A stretch of DNA of 64,000 bases from JAOSJT01 sp035362335 (GCA_035362335.1 DAOSDL010000023.1:12470-76469), one strand, 5' to 3'. Shown: positions 7,234 to 15,960, numbered from the stretch's first letter. Notes: generated by a model not told the origin, from the letters alone. Translations and numbers: made by a program.

Positions 7234-9240
7234 CTACTTCGCCATGTATGCGATAAGCGGGGCAATCACTAAAGATACGATGGACATGAGTTTTATCAAA
7301 ATGTTCATGGCCGGGCCGGACGTGTCCTTGAACGGATCGCCCACGGTATCGCCTACGACGGTGGCTTTGTGCACATCGGAGTTTTTCCCTCCGAGATTGC
7401 CCATTTCCACATACTTTTTCGCATTATCCCATGCACCGCCCGCATTGGCCATGAAGAGGGCCATGACCACACCGGTCACCGTGGCTCCGGCCAGAAGTCC
7501 TCCCAGCGCCTCGGGTCCCAAGGTGAAGCCGACAAGCACCGGCACAATTACCGCGGTCAGACCCGGAAGGATCATCTCCTTGAGCGCGGCTTTGGTGGAA
7601 ATATCCACGCAACGCGCCGCGTCGGGTTTGGCGGTGCCTTCCATGAGGCCGGGGATTTCACGGAATTGCCTGCGCACCTCCTCCACCATGCTGAACGCCG
7701 CCTTGCCCACCGATGTCATGGTCATGGCCGCAATGGCGAAGGGCAAAATGCCTCCGATAAGCAGGCCGATGGTGGTTGTGTGGTCGAGCAGATCGATGGT
7801 GAACGCCGTGTTGCCGCTGGCCTGAATGATGGTGCTTGTGTAGGCCGAGAACAGCGCCAGCGCCGTGAGCGCCGCCGAACCAATGGCAAAGCCCTTGCCA
7901 ATGGCTGCGGTGGTGTTGCCCAGCGAATCCAGCGTGTCGGTGATCTTGCGCACGTCCTTGCCCAGCATGGCCATTTCCGAAATACCACCGGCGTTGTCCG
8001 CAATGGGACCGTATGCGTCCACCGACATGGTGATACCCACCGTGGCCAGCATACCCACCGCCGCGATGGCGATGCCGTACATGCCCGCCGTCTCGAAGGA
8101 CACGAACATGGCGATCACGATCAGCAGCACGGCGCCGATAACGCTTTCCATGCCCACGGCAAGTCCGGTGATGATGTTGGTGGCAACGCCCGAGCGGCTG
8201 GCGTTGGCGATGCGCACCACGGGCTTGCCGCCCGTGTAATACTCGGTGACAAAGCCGATGAACAGGCCCGATATGGCGCCGGAAAGAATCGGCCAGAAAT
8301 ACACAACGGGAATGCCCATCATGCCGAGCGCGAAATACGAGCCGATAAGGAAGAGTACAATGGAAATGATGGTGGAGTAGCGCAAGGCCGCAGCGGGATT
8401 GGAGGCGGCGTAGAGCTTCAGCGAGCCGATGCCGATCAAGGAAGCCACCAGACCGATGAGCGCAAGGAACAGCGGCAGCGTCATGAACATGAGGCCCATG
8501 GCCGTGGACGCGGCAATCGCCACTGCGGCGATGATGGAACCGACATAGGATTCGAAAATATCCGCGCCCATGCCAGCCACATCACCCACGTTGTCGCCCA
8601 CATTGTCGGCGATCACCGCCGGATTGCGAGGATCGTCCTCGGGAATGCCGGCTTCCACCTTACCCACGAGATCGGCGCCCACATCGGCCGCCTTGGTGTA
8701 AATGCCGCCGCCCACGCGCGCGAACAGCGCGATGGAACTGGCGCCCATGGCGAAGCCGCTGAGCACGCCCACATCACCGGGAGCGTGGAAAAGGATGTAG
8801 AGAATGCCGACGCCGAGCAATCCGAGACCGGCAACGGACAGACCCATGACGGAGCCGCCGAAAAAGGAGATCAGCAGTGCCTTGGCCTGGCCGTGGCTGC
8901 GCGCCGCCTCGGACGTGCGCACATTGGCCAGCGTGGCGGCCTGCATGCCCAGAAAGCCCGCGCTGACCGAGCACACGGCACCCACCACAAAAGATATCGC
9001 AGTGTTGAAATCGAGGAACACCGCGAGTAGTATGAATACGGCGACAACGAAAACTGCCAGCACGCGGTATTCGCTCTTGAGAAAGGCCATGGCGCCGACC
9101 TGGATCTGCGAGGCGATATCGCGCATGAGATCCGTGCCGTCGGGCTGCCGCTTGATGGCGAAAAAGATGATGAGGGCGAACACCAGACCGATCGCTCCAA
9201 AAATGGGAGGCCACAGACCCATTGAACCCAGCTCGCTCAT
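7234..9240 (-). CDS. hppA: Membrane-bound ion-pumping pyrophosphatase (K+-dependent type)
   Basis: The protein is 668 aa with about 16 predicted transmembrane helices. It hydrolyses pyrophosphate and pumps H+ or Na+ out of the cytoplasm. The catalytic site motifs are DVGADLVGKVE (about 186-196) and DNVGDNVGD (about 212-220). GNTTAA (about 441-446) has Ala where K+-independent pumps have Lys, so the enzyme should need K+. The ion pumped cannot be decided from these motifs alone. The ATG overlaps the pth stop by 4 bp, so the two are translationally coupled in a cluster with prs and rplY. This places a PPi-recycling pump beside genes for PPi-generating anabolism. Confidence 0.95.
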   Translation of the reverse strand: MSELGSMGLWPPIFGAIGLVFALIIFFAIKRQPDGTDLMRDIASQIQVGAMAFLKSEYRVLAVFVVAVFILLAVFLDFNTAISFVVGAVCSVSAGFLGMQAATLANVRTSEAARSHGQAKALLISFFGGSVMGLSVAGLGLLGVGILYILFHAPGDVGVLSGFAMGASSIALFARVGGGIYTKAADVGADLVGKVEAGIPEDDPRNPAVIADNVGDNVGDVAGMGADIFESYVGSIIAAVAIAASTAMGLMFMTLPLFLALIGLVASLIGIGSLKLYAASNPAAALRYSTIISIVLFLIGSYFALGMMGIPVVYFWPILSGAISGLFIGFVTEYYTGGKPVVRIANASRSGVATNIITGLAVGMESVIGAVLLIVIAMFVSFETAGMYGIAIAAVGMLATVGITMSVDAYGPIADNAGGISEMAMLGKDVRKITDTLDSLGNTTAAIGKGFAIGSAALTALALFSAYTSTIIQASGNTAFTIDLLDHTTTIGLLIGGILPFAIAAMTMTSVGKAAFSMVEEVRRQFREIPGLMEGTAKPDAARCVDISTKAALKEMILPGLTAVIVPVLVGFTLGPEALGGLLAGATVTGVVMALFMANAGGAWDNAKKYVEMGNLGGKNSDVHKATVVGDTVGDPFKDTSGPAMNILIKLMSIVSLVIAPLIAYMAK

Positions 9241-9863
9241 AAGGTATCCTGCGTATTTGATGAAACAGTATTGTAACGATTCATTGCTCGGTCCCAGCCA
9301 ATGTCCATGATGGCGAGAACGGCATCCGCCGCTCGCGTTGTCATGGAATCGACCAGGGATAGTTCTTCGTTCCTGAACGGACTCAATACATGATCAACAA
9401 GATCATCACCCTCCGCCGAAAAATCAACTCCGCAGCGCACGCGCGGCACGCGCGTGGTACCCGCGGCCTCGATCACCGAGGCGATGCCATTGTGCCCGCC
9501 CGCGCTTCCATGTGTGCGAAGGCGCAGCGTACCGAGGGGAAGGTGCACATCGTCGTACACAACAACCGTCGTGGCGGGTTTGATTCCATGGAGCTTCTCG
9601 AGGGTGAGAAACGCCTCGCCACTGCGATTCATGTAGGTGCGTGGTTTGCTCAGCAGGACGCGCCAGCCGTTGTAACGTGCCTCGGCGAAATGCTGGTCGG
9701 TAAGAATGGAAAACTCGCGAACGCGCAAGGCATTCGCGAGCTTGTCCAATACGATAAAGCCAATGTTGTGTCGCGTCAATGCGTAGCGGGGGCCGGGGTT
9801 GCCGAGACCCATGACGCAGAGCAACGGGGGGTCTTCCGCGATGTTCGCGGTCGTCTCCTCCAC
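9237..9863 (-). CDS. pth: Peptidyl-tRNA hydrolase
   Basis: The protein is 208 aa. It releases tRNA from peptidyl-tRNA that has dropped off the ribosome. The family residues are visible: GLGNPG (N22), catalytic His32 in RHNIGF, N79 in TYMNRSG, the VVYDDVHLPLG loop, and GSAGGHNG (N125). It follows rplY by 18 bp and overlaps hppA by 4 bp. The rplY-pth pair is common in many phyla, and both are translation factors. Confidence 0.96.
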   Translation of the reverse strand: MEETTANIAEDPPLLCVMGLGNPGPRYALTRHNIGFIVLDKLANALRVREFSILTDQHFAEARYNGWRVLLSKPRTYMNRSGEAFLTLEKLHGIKPATTVVVYDDVHLPLGTLRLRTHGSAGGHNGIASVIEAAGTTRVPRVRCGVDFSAEGDDLVDHVLSPFRNEELSLVDSMTTRAADAVLAIMDIGWDRAMNRYNTVSSNTQDTL

Positions 9864-9881
9864 CAGCGCGGATCCGGACGG

Positions 9882-10511
9882 TTAGTCCTTCTCGTCCGCA
9901 GCCTTTCCGCGGGCAATGACCTCGGGCTCGCTCGGGCCTTCCTGCGCGTCGGCATCGGAGTCGCCACGCGTGTGGCTGATCACGATCACCGGCTGATCGG
10001 CGGGAGTGACGAGGGTAGCCTTGTTCAGCGGGAGGTCGCCAGCGGTGATGGTCTCGCCACCGCGCAGCTCGGTCACATCCACCACGATATGCTCAGGCAG
10101 ATCGGCGGGCAAACACTCGATTTCGACTTTGTGCACCACGACCTGCATCAAACCACCATCGCGCACGCCCTGCGCAGTACCTTCGGCGATGACCGGCACT
10201 TCGAAGGTCATTTTCTCGCCCATGGCGAAACCGACGAGATCGATATGCATGATCTTGTCGGTGATGGGATCGAACTGCACTTCGCGCAGCACGCATTTTT
10301 CCTTGCTGCCGTCGCTGAGTTCGAGATTCACGATATTCGACTCGGCCGTGTACACGAGCGAGCGAAGATCGAGAGCGACCACCTCGATGGGGATGTTCTT
10401 CGCGTTACCGTAGTAAAACACGCCCGGAACACGTCCGGCGCGGCGCGCCTGATTCGAGGCAGAGCGGCCCCTGTAATCGCGAATCGTTGCTTTCAATGTG
10501 ATTTCTGCCAC
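9882..10511 (-). CDS. rplY: 50S ribosomal protein bL25, CTC type
   Basis: The protein is 209 aa. The N-terminal domain binds 5S rRNA (TIRDYRGRSASNQARRAGRVPGVFYG-like opening). The C-terminal CTC/TL5 beta domain spans about residues 95-185, with GVRDGGLMQVVVHKVEIECL and LPEHIVVDV. An acidic, low-complexity tail follows. It is the long, stress-associated (CTC) form. It lies 26 bp downstream of prs and 18 bp upstream of pth, in the conserved prs-rplY-pth order. Confidence 0.96.
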   Translation of the reverse strand: MAEITLKATIRDYRGRSASNQARRAGRVPGVFYYGNAKNIPIEVVALDLRSLVYTAESNIVNLELSDGSKEKCVLREVQFDPITDKIMHIDLVGFAMGEKMTFEVPVIAEGTAQGVRDGGLMQVVVHKVEIECLPADLPEHIVVDVTELRGGETITAGDLPLNKATLVTPADQPVIVISHTRGDSDADAQEGPSEPEVIARGKAADEKD

Positions 10512-10537
10512 GGGAAAACTCCTGAGTACCTGTATGG

Positions 10538-11485
10538 TTACATTAGTTTGTCTTTGTCAACGTCGAAGAGCGAACTGATCGATTGATGCAAATGCGTGCG
10601 TTTGATGGCTTCCGCGAATAGCGCGGACACGGTTTCGATTTCGATCAGCCCCGTGTCGGCCATTTCCTTGCGCAGCGGAATGGTGTCGGTCACGGAAATC
10701 TTGCTCACACCCGAGCCGGCGATGTTGGGCACGGCCTGGCCCGAAAACACGGGATGCGTGCATGCGCCGTACACATTCTCGGCTCCGGCCGCCTTGAGCG
10801 CCTTCACCGCGTTGGCGAAGGTCCCGCCGGTGTCGATCATGTCGTCCACCAGCAACACATTCCGCCCTTCCACCTGGCCGATGATGTTCATCACCTCGGC
10901 TTCGTTCTGCCGCGGGCGGCGCTTGTCCAGCACCACCAGATCGGCCTTCAGGCGCTTCGCAAAAGCCCGCGCCATTTTGATGCCACCCACATCGGGCGAC
11001 ACCACCGAAAGATTCGGGATGTCCATTTCCCGAAAATGCTTGAGCAGCACGGCCGATGAATAGAGGTGATCGAAGGGTATGTCGAAAAACCCCTGAATCT
11101 GCGGCGCGTGCAAATCCATGGAAATCACCCGGTCGGCGCCGGCACTCGTGATCACATTGGCCACCAGTTTCGCCGTGATGGCCACCCGTGGCTGATCCTT
11201 GCGGTCCTGCCGCGCATACCCGAAATACGGTATCACCGCAGTGACGCGCCGGGCCGACGCGCGCTTGGCCGCATCGATCATGATCAGCAGCTCGAGGAGA
11301 TTCTCCGCCGGTGGATTGGTGCTCTGAATGATGAACACATCGCGACCGCGGATATTCTCGCGGTACTTCACCCAGATTTCACCGTCGCAGAAGGTCTTGA
11401 TTTCACAAGCACCGACGGGCTCACCGAGATGAGCCGCTATTTTCTCCGCCAGTGCCGGGTTGGACCGGCCGCTAAACACCAACAT
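10538..11485 (-). CDS. prs: Ribose-phosphate pyrophosphokinase
   Basis: The protein is 315 aa from the ATG at 11485 (MLVFSGRSNPALAEKIA). The open frame runs further upstream through the tRNA gene, which is not coding. It makes PRPP from ribose 5-phosphate and ATP for nucleotide, His and Trp synthesis. Visible motifs are the ATP-binding FIIQSTNPP and RQDRKDQPR, the DLHAPQIQGFFDIP segment, and the PRPP loop VLLVDDMIDTGGTF. The length is standard for class I enzymes. It follows tRNA-Gln by about 40 bp and heads a prs-rplY-pth-hppA cluster. Confidence 0.96.
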   Translation of the reverse strand: MLVFSGRSNPALAEKIAAHLGEPVGACEIKTFCDGEIWVKYRENIRGRDVFIIQSTNPPAENLLELLIMIDAAKRASARRVTAVIPYFGYARQDRKDQPRVAITAKLVANVITSAGADRVISMDLHAPQIQGFFDIPFDHLYSSAVLLKHFREMDIPNLSVVSPDVGGIKMARAFAKRLKADLVVLDKRRPRQNEAEVMNIIGQVEGRNVLLVDDMIDTGGTFANAVKALKAAGAENVYGACTHPVFSGQAVPNIAGSGVSKISVTDTIPLRKEMADTGLIEIETVSALFAEAIKRTHLHQSISSLFDVDKDKLM

Positions 11486-11523
11486 GTGTGCGCCTCGTGT
11501 GGGACTCTCCGGGAAAAGCTTCG

Positions 11524-11595
11524 CTGGGGCGGCAGGGATCGAACCTGCGAATGTCGGCTCCAAAGGCCGATGCCTTACCACTTGGCTACGCCCCA
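11524..11595 (-). tRNA. tRNA-Gln (anticodon TTG)
   Basis: The 72-nt cloverleaf has a perfect 7-bp acceptor stem (TGGGGCG/CGCCCCA), an anticodon loop CTTTGGA giving TTG, and a TTCGATCC-type T loop. The discriminator base is G, as expected for Gln. The CCA end is not encoded. It lies directly upstream of prs. Confidence 0.95.
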
Positions 11596-11601
11596 CCGCA
11601 G

Positions 11602-11629
11602 TACTGCAATTTCAGTTCAAATTGCAGTA
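11602..11629. promoter_or_regulatory. Perfect inverted repeat in the tRNA-Gln leader
   Basis: An 11-bp perfect inverted repeat (TACTGCAATTT and AAATTGCAGTA, 6-nt spacer) fills nearly all of the sequence between the predicted -10 box and the tRNA 5' end. It may be an operator or a 5' leader hairpin. Confidence 0.6.
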
Positions 11630-11636
11630 GAAAGCA

Positions 11637-11665
11637 AATATAGGGAAAGAATCAACAATTGACAA
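11637..11665 (-). promoter_or_regulatory. Sigma70-type promoter of tRNA-Gln
   Basis: On the minus strand TTGTCA (11665-11660) and TATATT (11642-11637) are separated by exactly 17 bp. This is one base off the -35 consensus and one off the -10 consensus. Confidence 0.75.
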
Positions 11666-11820
11666 TGTTTTTTCCGCTGGTGCGCGGAGTCCGTCGATGG
11701 CCGCATTCCACCGGGCGATGCGCGGCTTTCGCCGGCAGTGCTTGCCCGCCGTCCGCAAGTTCCGCTGTGCCGCCGCTCCCTCCTTCCTTGTATGGCACCG
11801 GCGCTTCCACCACGAAATTA

Positions 11821-12522
11821 TCAGGTGCCGAGCGCAAGCCGCTCCGCCAGCCGCCGGGGCAGGCCCTCGGCGAGAATTTTCCGCATCGCCGCTGCCACAT
11901 CGTACTCAACGCGAAGATGCTCGAAGCTGCCGGCCACGGTGTCGAGCAGGCCGTAGCACGCGCGAGGATCCTCGTCGCGCGGCTGTCCCACGCTGCCCAC
12001 ATTGATCAGGAAACGATGCGTGGCATCGTACGCCACTCCATCGTGATCGAGCGCGAACACCGCTGGCACATGCGTGTGCCCGACGAAGCAGACGCGTTCG
12101 TAAAAATACTTGCCGTGACGCCGTGCCTCGAAGCCACCGAAAATGTACTCCCAGCCCTCCGGATTGCGGGGCGCCGAGTGTACGAACAGCAAGCCGTCGC
12201 GCGAGACGCGGTAGGGCAGCGAAGCCAGCCACGCGCGCGAGCCTTCGTCCAGCCGCTGCACCGTCCAGTGAATCGCCGTGCGTGCATGCGTGTTGAAAAA
12301 TTCCCGCTCCGTGCGATCCACCACCGCCGCATCGTGATTGCCCAGTACGGCGAAGCTCACCCGCTCGCGCAGCAGGGCCACGCATTCGCGCGGCTCGGCA
12401 CCGTAGCCCACGATGTCGCCCAGACACACGACCTCGTCCACACCGCGCGTGTCGATGTCTTCGAGCACGGCAGTGAGCGCGTCGAGATTGGAATGAATGT
12501 CGGAAAGTATCGCTAATCGCAC
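11821..12522 (-). CDS. Calcineurin-like metallophosphoesterase (YfcE/MJ0936-like)
   Basis: The protein is 233 aa, soluble, with no signal peptide. The complete two-metal site is present: D8 and H10 (LSDIH), D36 (GDIVG), N62-H63-D64 (GNHD), H115 (FVHSAP) and GHTH (148-151). This single-domain family usually has phosphodiesterase activity on small substrates; the substrate cannot be assigned here. The gene stands alone, with the tRNA-Gln promoter downstream and a divergent OstA-like gene upstream. Confidence 0.88.
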   Translation of the reverse strand: MRLAILSDIHSNLDALTAVLEDIDTRGVDEVVCLGDIVGYGAEPRECVALLRERVSFAVLGNHDAAVVDRTEREFFNTHARTAIHWTVQRLDEGSRAWLASLPYRVSRDGLLFVHSAPRNPEGWEYIFGGFEARRHGKYFYERVCFVGHTHVPAVFALDHDGVAYDATHRFLINVGSVGQPRDEDPRACYGLLDTVAGSFEHLRVEYDVAAAMRKILAEGLPRRLAERLALGT

Positions 12523-12704
12523 CGCGGGGCTTCACGCTGTGGTACGGAGGTGGACGTTGCCCGCCTTTCCAACCGCGTCACCAGCCTTCGTCTGCCGGCA
12601 AGGGCCCGGCGACCTGATAAGCGCGGGAGTGGCAACGCAACGTCTACACAAATGAACGGAGGAAAAGTCTATGGTGCAACGCGGGCCGTATGTATTTTAC
12701 CGAC

Positions 12705-14048
12705 ATGAACAAGACGCCGACCTTTTTCCTCATGCTGTTTCTCCTCGCCGGCCTCGCCGGCGCGCAAGACCGTTCGCTGCTGCGCGTGCTGCAGGCCGAC
12801 AGGCTGGATGGCCGGCTGGTGGGCGATATCGAGTACCGTGAGCTTGTCGGCAATGTGCGCATGCAGCAGGACAACGTGCGCATTTCCTGCGACCGCGCCA
12901 TGCAGAATCTCACCAACAACACCGTGCAGCTCTCCGGCAATGTGGTCATCCTGCAGGACACGCTGGAGTTGCGTACACCGCGCGGCGACTACGACGCCAA
13001 TACGCGCGTGGCTTCCTCCACCTCGGGCGTGTGGCTGCACGACGGCCACGTCACCCTCAGTGCCGCTGTGGGACGCTATGAAACAGGAAGCCGCGTGGCG
13101 GACTTCGTTTCCGACGTGCTGATCGAAGACACCTCCGCCACCATTCGCGCGGGCATGATGCGCTATGTTCGCGACAGTTCGCTGATCGTGGCCTGGCGGC
13201 GCGTGCGCATTCGTTTCAAGGACGAGGAGGCCCTGATTCTCGCCGATTCGGTGCGCCATTATCCCGACGAAAAGCGCTCGCATTTTTATCACGATCCGGT
13301 GCTGTGGCAAATCGACACCGCCTATCAGCGGCGCGATGCCGACGGCGGCATCGATTCGCTGGACCTCGACACGCTGAATATCGCCGCGCGCTACATGGAG
13401 GCGCATCGCGATTCGAGCAATCGCTTCCTCTGCGAAGGCGAGGTGCGCATCGTGCGCAGCGACTTCACCGCGCGCTGCGGCATGGCGCATTTTCTGCGCT
13501 CCGACAGTCTCATCATCCTTCGCGAAGCGCCGATCTTGTGGTATGGGGACAATCAGCTCAGCGGCGACTCCATCACCGCGCGTTTGGAGAACGACGAACT
13601 CCGCGATCTCTTCGTGACCGGCGCTGCCTTCAGCGCTTCGCGCAGCAAGCCCTCGGAAGAGGACACGCTGTATCCTCCCGGACGCTACGACCAGACCCGC
13701 GGGCGCGACATGCATCTCCGCTTCCTCGACAGCAAAGCCGACTACATCCGCGTGGATGGCGCGGCCACCAGTCTGTACTACCTCTACGACGAGGGCGCGC
13801 TCAACGGTGTGCGTCTCGAAAGCGGTGATGTGATCATCGTTTCTTTCGCAGAAGGCGACGCGAAAACCATACGCACGCTCGGCGGCGTGGAGGGGACATT
13901 CTATCCGGAGAAATACGTCAACGGCAAGGAGAGCGGCTACAACCTCGAGGGCTTTCTCTGGCGCGACGACCGTCCCGCCTTGCTGCCATGGCCGGAAGCG
14001 GTCGCGCCCGACGCACCCGGGGATGCGCCGGCACCACCGGCACAGTGA
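12705..14048 (+). CDS. OstA-like (LptA family) LPS transport protein
   Basis: The protein is about 447 aa from the ATG at 12705, which gives a compact signal peptide (MNKTPTFFLMLFLLAGLAGA). An ATG at 12690 is also in frame. Repeated beta-strand segments such as YRELVGNVRMQQDNVRISCDRA, NTVQLSGNVVILQDTLELRTPRGDYD and FLCEGEVRIVRSDFTARCGMA resemble the beta-jellyroll of LptA/OstA proteins, which bridge LPS from inner to outer membrane. The protein is longer than E. coli LptA, as is usual for the OstA-like proteins of the Bacteroidota group. The C-terminus is Pro/Ala-rich. No lptC or lptB is adjacent. Confidence 0.78.
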   Translation: MNKTPTFFLMLFLLAGLAGAQDRSLLRVLQADRLDGRLVGDIEYRELVGNVRMQQDNVRISCDRAMQNLTNNTVQLSGNVVILQDTLELRTPRGDYDANTRVASSTSGVWLHDGHVTLSAAVGRYETGSRVADFVSDVLIEDTSATIRAGMMRYVRDSSLIVAWRRVRIRFKDEEALILADSVRHYPDEKRSHFYHDPVLWQIDTAYQRRDADGGIDSLDLDTLNIAARYMEAHRDSSNRFLCEGEVRIVRSDFTARCGMAHFLRSDSLIILREAPILWYGDNQLSGDSITARLENDELRDLFVTGAAFSASRSKPSEEDTLYPPGRYDQTRGRDMHLRFLDSKADYIRVDGAATSLYYLYDEGALNGVRLESGDVIIVSFAEGDAKTIRTLGGVEGTFYPEKYVNGKESGYNLEGFLWRDDRPALLPWPEAVAPDAPGDAPAPPAQ

Positions 14049-14111
14049 AACATCACCTCGCCATCCGCGTAGGCCCTTTGCAGATTCTCCACATTCTCAA
14101 GGAGGCACGAC

Positions 14112-14558
14112 ATGGAGAGACGACTTTACCGAACACGCGACGGAAAAATGGTCGCCGGCGTCAGCACAGGTCTGGCGGAATACTTCAACCTGGATCCCGT
14201 ACTCATCCGCCTGCTTTTCGTCATCTTCACTTTTTTCAACGGCGTCGGCATTCTCGCCTACGTCATCCTCTGGATCGTCGTGCCCTACCGTCCCATTATC
14301 CTTCCGGCCGCATCCACTGGCGAAACGACTGAAGCCGCAAGTATCGACCTTGCGCCCCCTCCCGTCAAGGTGGCGAATGGCAGGAGCAGCATGTTCACCG
14401 GCGTCCTGCTCATCGCGCTGGGTGTGCTGTTTTTGTTGAACAATTTCGTGCCGGGCTTCTCTTTCGGTGACTTCTGGCCGCTGTTGCTCATCGGCATTGG
14501 TGGCGCATTGCTGGCGAACGCCTGGCCTTCCACTCCGCGCGAGGAGGTGCAATCATGA
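14112..14558 (+). CDS. PspC-domain membrane protein
   Basis: The protein is 148 aa. Residues 1-62 are a PspC domain (LYRTRDGKMVAGVSTGLAEYF, DPVLIRLLFVIFTFF, VILWIVVPYR) with one or two membrane segments. Two further helices (about 95-135, VLLIALGVLFLLNN and FWPLLLIGIGG) form a LiaF/DUF5668-like membrane unit. A very good ribosome site (AAGGAGG) precedes the ATG. The stop overlaps the next start (ATGA), so the two are coupled. By analogy with PspC/LiaF proteins it may sense envelope stress, but PspA is not nearby. Confidence 0.85.
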   Translation: MERRLYRTRDGKMVAGVSTGLAEYFNLDPVLIRLLFVIFTFFNGVGILAYVILWIVVPYRPIILPAASTGETTEAASIDLAPPPVKVANGRSSMFTGVLLIALGVLFLLNNFVPGFSFGDFWPLLLIGIGGALLANAWPSTPREEVQS

Positions 14559-15490
14559 AATCGGGACGCGTTTTCTGGGGCACGCTATTTGTCATCATCG
14601 GCGTGCTTGGACTGCTCAACAACTTTTTCTCCATCAACATCGCCTGGGGCACGCTGTGGAAGCTCTGGCCGCTGCTGTTGGTGTTCCTCGGCCTGAGCGT
14701 GTTTCTCAAGGACAGCAAGGTGAAATGGGTAGCTGTGGGCGCCATCGGCTTGCTCACCGGCCTCGTGCTTTTCTCCTCGGTACAGCACGGGTGTGACAGT
14801 GTGGACACGCTGGTGGAGCGCGGCTTCGACGGCGACGATTCCAGCGTCACCATCACGCAGACCTTGACCGAGAGTTACGACTCCGCTTCCGGCCGCGCCT
14901 ACTTTTCGCTGGAAGGCGGCGCGGGCAATTACAGCATTGGCGACACCACTTCCGACTACGTGCGTGCGGACGTGCGGTCGAGCATCAGCGGTTACATGCT
15001 CACGCGCGAGACCTTCGACGGTATCGACCGCTTTCATGTGGAAATGACGGAGTCCTCGGTGCATTGGAAGGGCAAGGCGCGCAATCGCGTACGCGTGGCG
15101 CTGCATCCCGAACCGCTGTGGGACATCGATATCGACGCGGGCGCTGCGACATTGGATCTCGACCTGACACCGTATCGAGTGCGCGACCTTTCGCTTGAAG
15201 CCGGCGCGGCATCGATTGACGTGCGTCTCGGTGCGCGAAGCGACACCACGAACGTGACCATCGAAGCGGGCGCTTCGTCGGTGAAGCTGCATGTGCCCGA
15301 GGAAGTGGGCTGTGAAATCGTGACGGAATCCGCGCTCAGCTCCAAGGATTTCCCGGGCTTTGTCAAAATGCGCGGCGGCCAGTATCGCACGGGTAATTTC
15401 GACACGGCGAAACGCAAAATGTACATCAGCGTGGAAACGGGCCTTTCGAGCATCAGCGTCAGACGCTACGCGGCGGGCGACACCTGGTAA
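14555..15490 (+). CDS. LiaF-like membrane protein with toastrack-type C-terminal domain
   Basis: The protein is 311 aa. Three to four N-terminal helices (about residues 5-80) repeat the design of the preceding PspC protein (FWGTLFVIIGVLGLLNN, WKLWPLLLVFLGL). The outer part (about 120-305) has regularly spaced GAA/GAS beta-helical repeats (DIDAGAATLDLDL, LEAGAASIDVRL, IEAGASSVKLHV, VETGLSSISVR), as in the toastrack/DUF2154 domains of LiaF and similar envelope-stress proteins. It overlaps the PspC gene by 4 bp. The pair probably forms one membrane sensor; this role is inferred. Confidence 0.8.
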   Translation: MKSGRVFWGTLFVIIGVLGLLNNFFSINIAWGTLWKLWPLLLVFLGLSVFLKDSKVKWVAVGAIGLLTGLVLFSSVQHGCDSVDTLVERGFDGDDSSVTITQTLTESYDSASGRAYFSLEGGAGNYSIGDTTSDYVRADVRSSISGYMLTRETFDGIDRFHVEMTESSVHWKGKARNRVRVALHPEPLWDIDIDAGAATLDLDLTPYRVRDLSLEAGAASIDVRLGARSDTTNVTIEAGASSVKLHVPEEVGCEIVTESALSSKDFPGFVKMRGGQYRTGNFDTAKRKMYISVETGLSSISVRRYAAGDTW

Positions 15491-15512
15491 ACACGGCTTC
15501 GGCCGATGGTAT

Positions 15513-15552
15513 GGCAAAGGGCAACAGGGAGCGATCCCTGTTGCCCTTTGCC
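15513..15552. terminator. Perfect 18-bp hairpin between convergent genes
   Basis: Residues 15513-15530 and 15535-15552 are exact reverse complements with a GCGA loop. There is no clear T-tract on either side. Its position between convergent genes suggests a bidirectional terminator. Confidence 0.6.
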
Positions 15553-15570
15553 TTAGTGCTGCAAAAACTA

Positions 15571-15960
15571 CTACTCGAGACTCAGGACGTACGCGGCGAT
15601 ATCGCGGAGTTCTTCGTCCGGCAAATAGTTGTAGCGCGGCATGAGCGCGCCAATGCCTTCCGCGCGTTCGCGCAGACGCGCATCGCGCTGCAACACCGCG
15701 TCTGGATTTTTCAGATACTCGACCATGCTGTCCACGTCGTAATGCTCGGCCAGACCCAACAGCGAAGGGCCCGTGGGACGACCCTCGCCGCCCGGTCCAT
15801 GACAGGTGACGCAGTTCCGGCTGATGAACAGTTCGGCGCCGTGCTGTACTTGCCCGGACTGTGATTCGGACTTGCCTCCGCAGGCGGCCGCGACGAGCGC
15901 AAGCAGCAAGAAAAGTGAAAGCATCGCTCCACGGTTGTTCCCGAACGAAATTCTCCGCAT
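15571..15960 (-). CDS. Lipoprotein monoheme cytochrome c
   Basis: The protein is 129 aa. A lipobox (LVAAAC, Cys about 27) predicts a lipid-anchored periplasmic protein. The heme site is CVTCH (about 50-54), and Met in ALMPRYNYLPDEE is the likely sixth ligand. The domain resembles the small class I cytochromes that accept electrons from quinol oxidation or donate to oxidases. No oxidase gene is adjacent. It lies 10 bp after the RidA gene on the same strand. Confidence 0.88.
   Translation of the reverse strand: MRRISFGNNRGAMLSLFLLLALVAAACGGKSESQSGQVQHGAELFISRNCVTCHGPGGEGRPTGPSLLGLAEHYDVDSMVEYLKNPDAVLQRDARLRERAEGIGALMPRYNYLPDEELRDIAAYVLSLE

Noticed and set aside
7369..9030. 553-codon open frame antisense to hppA
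   Set aside because: It mirrors the codon-position bias of the real pyrophosphatase gene; its product is His/Arg/Gly-rich without known features or a ribosome site.
11486..11596. N-terminal extension of Prs through the tRNA-Gln gene
   Set aside because: The extension is the antisense-compatible reading of the tRNA; standard Prs begins at the ATG at 11485.
12669..13715. 348-codon open frame antisense to the OstA-like gene
   Set aside because: The plus-strand product has a signal peptide and LptA-like repeats, whereas the minus frame has no features.
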